A stretch of DNA of 9,520 bases from NCBI GenBank assembly GCA_025455945.1, contig JALOLN010000127.1, positions 1 to 9,520 of the forward strand, in the 5' to 3' direction. Below, one piece after another: positions 5,869 to 9,520 of this stretch. Position 1 is the stretch's first letter, and each line of letters opens with the position of its first letter. Both the position numbers and the translations under genes were made by a program. A model generated the notes under the pieces. The model did no database searches, had not been told where the DNA came from, and saw nothing but the letters and a program-made list of their open reading frames with translations. This stretch comes from Actinomycetes bacterium. Its GTDB lineage: Bacteria; Actinomycetota; Actinomycetes; Prado026.

Positions 5869-7882
5869 TGCAGCAACGCTCCCGGTCCCGGGAAGCGCCA
5901 CCCAACGGGCGGCGGGGCGGACACGACGCGGGGAAGTCGGTCAGTCCGGGGTGCTCCTTGCCGGCCAGGTCTGGCACGGACAACGACGTGACCGCCTCGT
6001 TCGCCACGACCCCGGCCGACGAGGCGGTCACCAGCTCCGGCTCCCACTCCAGGCCGATGTCGTTCCCCACCTCGCTCATGATCGAGCTCGGGATCACCGC
6101 GGTGCCGCCGAAGACGAACGCGACGTTCACCGAGCCGCTGAACACGGACAGGTATTCGTCCGTGGAGGTCGGCAGCCCGGTCGGGCGGGTCAGCAGCAGC
6201 GGCAGGTTGTTCACCGCCAGCAGCACCCCGCCGGCGAGCGCGTCGGGGAAGTTCAGCCCCGTGGCCACCCCGGCGCCCGCCGCGGCGCCGAAGTTGGACA
6301 GCGCGACGAGCTCCGCGGTCTCATAGCGGTCGCTCCCGACCAGATCCTCGTCGGCGGACGGGTAGGCGGCCGCGGCCTGCCCCCCGACGGTCTCGACCCA
6401 CGCGCTGGGGTGCCCCGCCAAGTAGGCGGACACCACGGCCGGCAGCACCCGGTCCGCGGTCAGCAGCACCGCACCACCGCCCCAGGCCGGGTCGGCCCAG
6501 TACGACCCGGCGGCGGTACCAGCAGCCAGCGCGTCCGGGAAGTTCCGGCCGGTGGCCAGGAACAGCGTCTCCGGGGACCCGAGCGCGTTGGCCACGGCCA
6601 CGGCCGTGTCGTACCGGGTGGCACCGGACAGGCGAACCGTGGTGAAGCCGAGGGCCTTCACCGCCGTGTCCACTGCCGGGGCCAACGCACCCGTGCCGCC
6701 GAGCAGGTACACCGTCTTGCCGCTGCGCGTGCCCAGCACGCGGGTGAGCTCAGCCCCGACCGACGCGTCCAGAGCCGTCGGCGTGGTCAGCAGCAGCGGG
6801 CCGCCCTTCTTCACCGCCAGCGGCGTCCCGGCCAGCGCGTCGGGGAAGGTGTCGCTGCGGGCCAGCACCGCCGCCTTGGCCGCCCCGTCGTCGAACCCTG
6901 CCTTCGACACCGCGATGGCGGTGCCCAGCCGGGTCTGTCCGGCCACCCGCACCACCGGCTCCGGGTCCACCGGCACCGGCTGCCACGACGGTCCGGTGGG
7001 GCCGGCCGGCAGGTCGTCGATGCAGGACTCGGTGCCCCCCGTGGCCGGGATGAGGCACAGCTGCGAGCCATCGACCAGGGCAACGGTCGAGCCATCTGGC
7101 GACCAGGCCGGCCAGTTGCCGGCGCCGCCGGTCGTCAGGACTTCGGCGTTCGTGCCATCGAGGTCCGAGACCTGCACGTTGCCTGCGCTGGACCTGCTCG
7201 CGAGCCGGGTTCCGTCGGGGGAGAACGACGGCGCCGAGGCACTTGAGACCGCCACCCGTTCTGGCCCCCCGTCGCCGGGCAGGATCCACACGCCGGACCA
7301 GTCACGTTCGAACGCGAGGTCCCAGTTCACCGAGTAGGCCGGGTCACGGTCTCCCCAACTCGCCGTGAGCTGGACGGGGTTCCAGCCGACCGCATTGACT
7401 TCGTAGATCGTGCTCGTCGTGCCACCGGATGGTGAGCTCGCGAAGACGAGACTGCGACCCGAGGGTGACCAGGCGGGATCGTAGTCATCGACGATTGAGC
7501 CTGCCCCCCAGTTGGTGACCTGCCAGTACATGCCTGACCCGCTCGGCTCGCCCAGGACGATCGAGTACGGGAAGAAGCCGCCGCCTTCCTGCAGCAGGGC
7601 GGAGATCGCCAGTTCGGACCCATCGGGGGACCAAGTGACGGCATTCACCTCGGCTGCCCAGTCGGGCAGCGGGTGGAAGGTGCGGTCCGAGCCGTCGGGG
7701 CGGATCGTCACCCAGCCGGGGTGGCCCTGCTCGGAACTGCCGTACGCGATGAGCCCGTTGGCGACGCCGCCGTTGGCGGGCTTCGGCGCCGCCGCGGCCG
7801 GCGAGACCGCCCCTTGCGACGGCAGCAGCAGCGCCACCCCGGCCGTGAGTGCCAGCAACGTCCGCGTGACCGTGCGCCGCAT
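5720..7882 (-). CDS. Secreted beta-propeller protein with three cell-wall-binding repeats (3' end doubtful)
   Basis: The open frame codes for 720 residues. Residues 1-32 are a Sec signal peptide: basic MRRTVTRT, a hydrophobic core (LLALTAGVALLLP), then small residues ending SPAAAA. A TolB-like propeller follows with PD40-type blades VTWSPDGSELAIS (83-95), PAWSPSGRSLVFAS (136-149), PSFSPDGTRLASR (218-230) and PAWSPDGSTVALV (258-270). After the linker WQPVPV (300-305) come three cell-wall-binding type 2 repeats (about 312-402, 417-505, 514-600). Each has a FPDALA motif and a PLLLT- or AVLLT-like strand, and each ends in a GG(T/Q) turn. In Clostridioides difficile such triplets hold proteins to an anionic wall polymer; in actinobacteria the ligand is unknown. 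The protein is therefore probably wall-attached outside the cell; what the propeller binds cannot be told. The start at 7882 has GGGGGTG upstream. The frame continues 149 bases into smc out of phase. The last 70 or so residues are Arg/Pro/Cys-rich and unlike the family, so the natural end is probably near 5941. It is a paralogue of the gene just upstream. Confidence 0.75.
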   Translation of the reverse strand: MRRTVTRTLLALTAGVALLLPSQGAVSPAAAAPKPANGGVANGLIAYGSSEQGHPGWVTIRPDGSDRTFHPLPDWAAEVNAVTWSPDGSELAISALLQEGGGFFPYSIVLGEPSGSGMYWQVTNWGAGSIVDDYDPAWSPSGRSLVFASSPSGGTTSTIYEVNAVGWNPVQLTASWGDRDPAYSVNWDLAFERDWSGVWILPGDGGPERVAVSSASAPSFSPDGTRLASRSSAGNVQVSDLDGTNAEVLTTGGAGNWPAWSPDGSTVALVDGSQLCLIPATGGTESCIDDLPAGPTGPSWQPVPVDPEPVVRVAGQTRLGTAIAVSKAGFDDGAAKAAVLARSDTFPDALAGTPLAVKKGGPLLLTTPTALDASVGAELTRVLGTRSGKTVYLLGGTGALAPAVDTAVKALGFTTVRLSGATRYDTAVAVANALGSPETLFLATGRNFPDALAAGTAAGSYWADPAWGGGAVLLTADRVLPAVVSAYLAGHPSAWVETVGGQAAAAYPSADEDLVGSDRYETAELVALSNFGAAAGAGVATGLNFPDALAGGVLLAVNNLPLLLTRPTGLPTSTDEYLSVFSGSVNVAFVFGGTAVIPSSIMSEVGNDIGLEWEPELVTASSAGVVANEAVTSLSVPDLAGKEHPGLTDFPASCPPRRPLGGASRDRERCCSAPEDPHPARLQVVRVVHDAAVRAGHHLRRRPERLREVQRGRRPGVGDG
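5879..5893 (-). promoter_or_regulatory. Ribosome binding site of smc within a small inverted repeat
   Basis: On the minus strand GGGAG (5879-5883) lies ten bases before the GTG start of smc, a moderate Shine-Dalgarno sequence at a slightly long distance. The bases TCCCGG and CCGGGA (5888-5893 and 5880-5885) form inverted arms two bases apart. As RNA this gives a five-pair stem with a four-base loop that would pair most of the GGGAG. The repeat is visible; any effect on translation is inference. Confidence 0.4.
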
Positions 7883-7886
7883 GGCG

Positions 7887-7893
7887 CACCCCC
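7887..7893 (-). promoter_or_regulatory. Ribosome binding site of the left wall-binding gene
   Basis: On the minus strand the G-rich run CGGGGGTG lies four to six bases before the ATG at 7880-7882. It is a passable Shine-Dalgarno sequence and supports this start, which is also where a proper signal peptide begins. Confidence 0.45.
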
Positions 7894-7903
7894 GATCCCG
7901 GCC

Positions 7904-7918
7904 CGGACGAGACGTCCG
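7904..7918 (-). other. Short perfect inverted repeat upstream of the left wall-binding gene
   Basis: CGGACG and CGTCCG form perfect 6-bp arms separated by three bases. It lies 22 bases before the start codon at 7882, in the 72-base gap between the paralogues. It could be an operator half-site pair or a small hairpin in the leader; nothing in the sequence decides between them. Confidence 0.35.
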
Positions 7919-7926
7919 CAGACTGC

Positions 7927-7946
7927 TGGCGGCCCCCGGGCCACCA
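7927..7946 (-). terminator. Possible U-less hairpin terminator after the right wall-binding gene
   Basis: Nine bases after the TAG stop at 7955-7957 the minus strand reads TGGTGGCC, a CGGG loop, then GGCCGCCA: an eight-pair, GC-rich stem with one G-T wobble. There is no T-run after it. Such hairpins without a U tail are common after actinobacterial genes, and it may end or weaken transcription between the paralogues. The remaining part of the gap shows no clear promoter. Confidence 0.4.
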
Positions 7947-7954
7947 GTTCCACG

Positions 7955-9520
7955 CTAGTGAGGCGCGACGCCCGCCCGGAACGGCTGAAGGTCCCCTCGC
8001 CGCGGCTCGAGGCCGGCTGCGTCGAGCGACTGCGTGCCGATCCCGATGGCCGCCTGCAGCTGCGTCACCACGGACGGCGAGACCGCTCCGGTGCCGCCGA
8101 AGACCAGGGCGTCGCGGATCGAGCCGGAGAACCAGTGCACGTACCCCGACACCTCACCCGCAGGCAGCCCCGTCGGCGGGGTGAGCAGCAGCGGGGCGTT
8201 GAGCGTGGCCGCGAGCACGCCGCCGGACAGGGCGTCGGCGAAACCCGTGCCGGTGGCCACACCGATGACGCCCTGCGCGCCGAAGTGCGACTCGGCGACG
8301 TACGCCGAGGTCGTGTACCGGTTGGCCCCGACGAGCTTCTGGAAGCTGCCTGCCGGCAGCGCGGCGCCCGCCACGGTGGCCGCCGACCCCCCGACCGCGG
8401 AGATGCGCACGGCCGGGTTCGCGCCCCGTGCCTCGGACAGGTAGGCGGTGACCTCAGCGGGCATGGTCCCGGCGGTGAGCAGCACCGCTCCCCCGGGCGC
8501 CCCCGTGCCGCCCAGCCAGTACGACCCGGCAGCGGTGCCGGCGGACAACGCGTCCGGGAAGTCCATGCCGGTCGCCAGGAACAGGGCGTCCGGTGACGCC
8601 GCACCGGCCCCGAGGTGCCGGGCCACGGCGACGGCGGTGGCGTACCGCGAGGCCCCTGCCAACCGGGTCACCGCGAGGCCCCGGGCGGCCAGCTGGTCCT
8701 CGATGGCCTGGCTGATCGCCCCGGTGCCGCCCAGGACGAACACGCGGCGGGTCCCTCCCGCGGGCAGCACCCGGTCGACCTCTGCCAGCACCCGGGCGTC
8801 GACCATCGACCCGGGCGGGGTCAGCAGCAGTGGCGCGCCCTCGCGCACCGCCAGCGGCGTCCCCGACAGCGCGTCCGGGAACGCGTCGGAGCGGGCGAGG
8901 ACGACGGCGCCGGCGGAGTGGTCAGCCGGATACCGGACTCGCGACACCGCGATCGCCGTGGCGATGCGGTCGGCGCCCGCGGCCCGTCGGACGGCGTCCT
9001 TCTCGACCGGCACCGGCTGCCACGACGCGGACGTCGTCCCGGTGCAGGCAGAGCCGCTCACCTTCGTCTCGGCCCCGCCGCCCACCGGGACGGTGAAGAC
9101 GCCGCTGTCCCGGGCGAGCAGCAGCGCCGTGCCGTCGGGCGACCAGTCGACGTCGTGCAGAACGCCTGTGCCGCTCGTCACCTGTCGCGCGCCCGAGCCG
9201 GACCGGCCCACCACCCAGGCCTGGTCGGCGCGGCGGAAGGCGACCTGCTGGCCGTTCGGGGAGAGGGCCGGGATGGCGGCGTCGGACACCAGCAGGGCGG
9301 CAGCCGGCTCGCCCGCGCGCAGCAGCCACACGGCGGGGGTGGCGTCCTGGAAGACCGCGTCGCCCGCCGCCGAGACGTCCGGGTGGCTGTTGGCGCCCGC
9401 CGGCTGGGGGACCTCCACCGGCCCGAAGCCGTAAGCGTTGTCCGCGACGATCCGCGACGAGCGGGCGAAGAGCAGGCTCTCCCCCGAGGGCGTCCATGCC
9501 GGGGTGCGGTCGCTGGCCGC
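7955..9520 (-). CDS. Beta-propeller protein with three cell-wall-binding repeats (N-terminus beyond the right edge)
   Basis: The frame is open to the window edge, so 521 residues are visible and the signal peptide is missing. Starts near 9418 would be false: the residues before it, PAWTPSGESLLFARSS (7-22), are a clear PD40 propeller blade. Further blades are PALSPNGQQVAFRRA (84-98) and VDWSPDGTALLLARD (124-138). The linker WQPVPV (167-172) leads into three cell-wall-binding type 2 repeats at about 181-271, 287-379 and 394-484, with the motifs FPDALSG, FPDALSA and FADALSG and the strands PLLLTPP, AVLLTAG and PLLLTPP. A 37-residue tail ends at a TAG. It matches the left-hand neighbour domain for domain, including the linker and the Gly-rich stretch before AVLLT in the middle repeat, so the two arose by whole-gene duplication. 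Its tail length is a guide to where the neighbour should end. Likely role: exported protein held on the cell wall; target of the propeller unknown. Confidence 0.88.
   Translation of the reverse strand, partial: AASDRTPAWTPSGESLLFARSSRIVADNAYGFGPVEVPQPAGANSHPDVSAAGDAVFQDATPAVWLLRAGEPAAALLVSDAAIPALSPNGQQVAFRRADQAWVVGRSGSGARQVTSGTGVLHDVDWSPDGTALLLARDSGVFTVPVGGGAETKVSGSACTGTTSASWQPVPVEKDAVRRAAGADRIATAIAVSRVRYPADHSAGAVVLARSDAFPDALSGTPLAVREGAPLLLTPPGSMVDARVLAEVDRVLPAGGTRRVFVLGGTGAISQAIEDQLAARGLAVTRLAGASRYATAVAVARHLGAGAASPDALFLATGMDFPDALSAGTAAGSYWLGGTGAPGGAVLLTAGTMPAEVTAYLSEARGANPAVRISAVGGSAATVAGAALPAGSFQKLVGANRYTTSAYVAESHFGAQGVIGVATGTGFADALSGGVLAATLNAPLLLTPPTGLPAGEVSGYVHWFSGSIRDALVFGGTGAVSPSVVTQLQAAIGIGTQSLDAAGLEPRRGDLQPFRAGVAPH

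Noticed and set aside
5869..5901. Longer smc start at the GTG of 5901
   Set aside because: Adds 11 residues not found in the family, and the family-typical beginning HLKTLTLRGFKSF follows the GTG at 5868 directly.
2398..5991. Plus-strand open frame of 1197 codons opposite smc
   Set aside because: Its product is Gly/Arg/Leu/Gln-rich low-complexity sequence with no recognisable domain. It is the expected stop-free mirror of a high-GC gene whose Smc motifs are intact on the other strand.
5859..6047. Small minus-strand frame of 62 codons between the wall-binding gene and smc
   Set aside because: Arg/Gly-rich product in a shadow phase of the wall-binding gene, without ribosome binding site or recognisable feature.
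9419..9520. Start of the right wall-binding gene at 9418
   Set aside because: The frame stays open to the edge, and the preceding residues form a clear PD40 propeller blade, so the gene begins outside the window.

Overview
The window comes from a chromosome of very high GC content, with G or C at nearly every third codon position. Its gene content (actinobacterial-type Smc, an FtsY with an N-terminal membrane anchor, an amt gene after ftsY, and secreted proteins with cell-wall-binding repeats) points to an Actinomycetota. A Geodermatophilales/Frankiales-like organism would fit, but I cannot fix the genus from sequence alone.

Layout from left to right. The first 215 bases hold the start of an ammonium transporter gene (amt, minus strand, running off the left edge). 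Upstream of it is a 185-base non-coding stretch with a strong ribosome binding site, a nested 10-bp inverted repeat and GTAAC repeats resembling a GlnR operator. Next are ftsY (minus), a lysoplasmalogenase-like YhhN membrane protein gene (plus), and smc (minus). The right 3.8 kb holds two tandem minus-strand paralogues, each coding for a secreted protein with a TolB-like beta-propeller followed by three cell-wall-binding type 2 repeats. The right one runs off the window edge, so its signal peptide is not visible.

How the genes work together. smc (chromosome condensation), ftsY (signal recognition particle receptor) and amt (ammonium uptake) form a block commonly seen in actinobacteria. Here the block is interrupted by yhhN on the opposite strand. 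yhhN overlaps the 3' end of smc by 35 bp and starts only 25 bp from the start of ftsY, so there is no room for terminators and almost none for promoters. Any smc transcript that continues to ftsY would be antisense to yhhN along its whole length. The two wall-binding paralogues lie directly upstream of smc in the same direction. They look like envelope proteins with no obvious functional link to smc.

Points most worth a second look: the reading frame of the first wall-binding gene runs 149 bases into smc out of frame, and a single-base change in a run of four Gs would give a much better stop; the amt leader can fold in two mutually exclusive ways; and amt has a GlnR-like operator. I found no tRNA, rRNA, CRISPR array, insertion sequence or phage gene.
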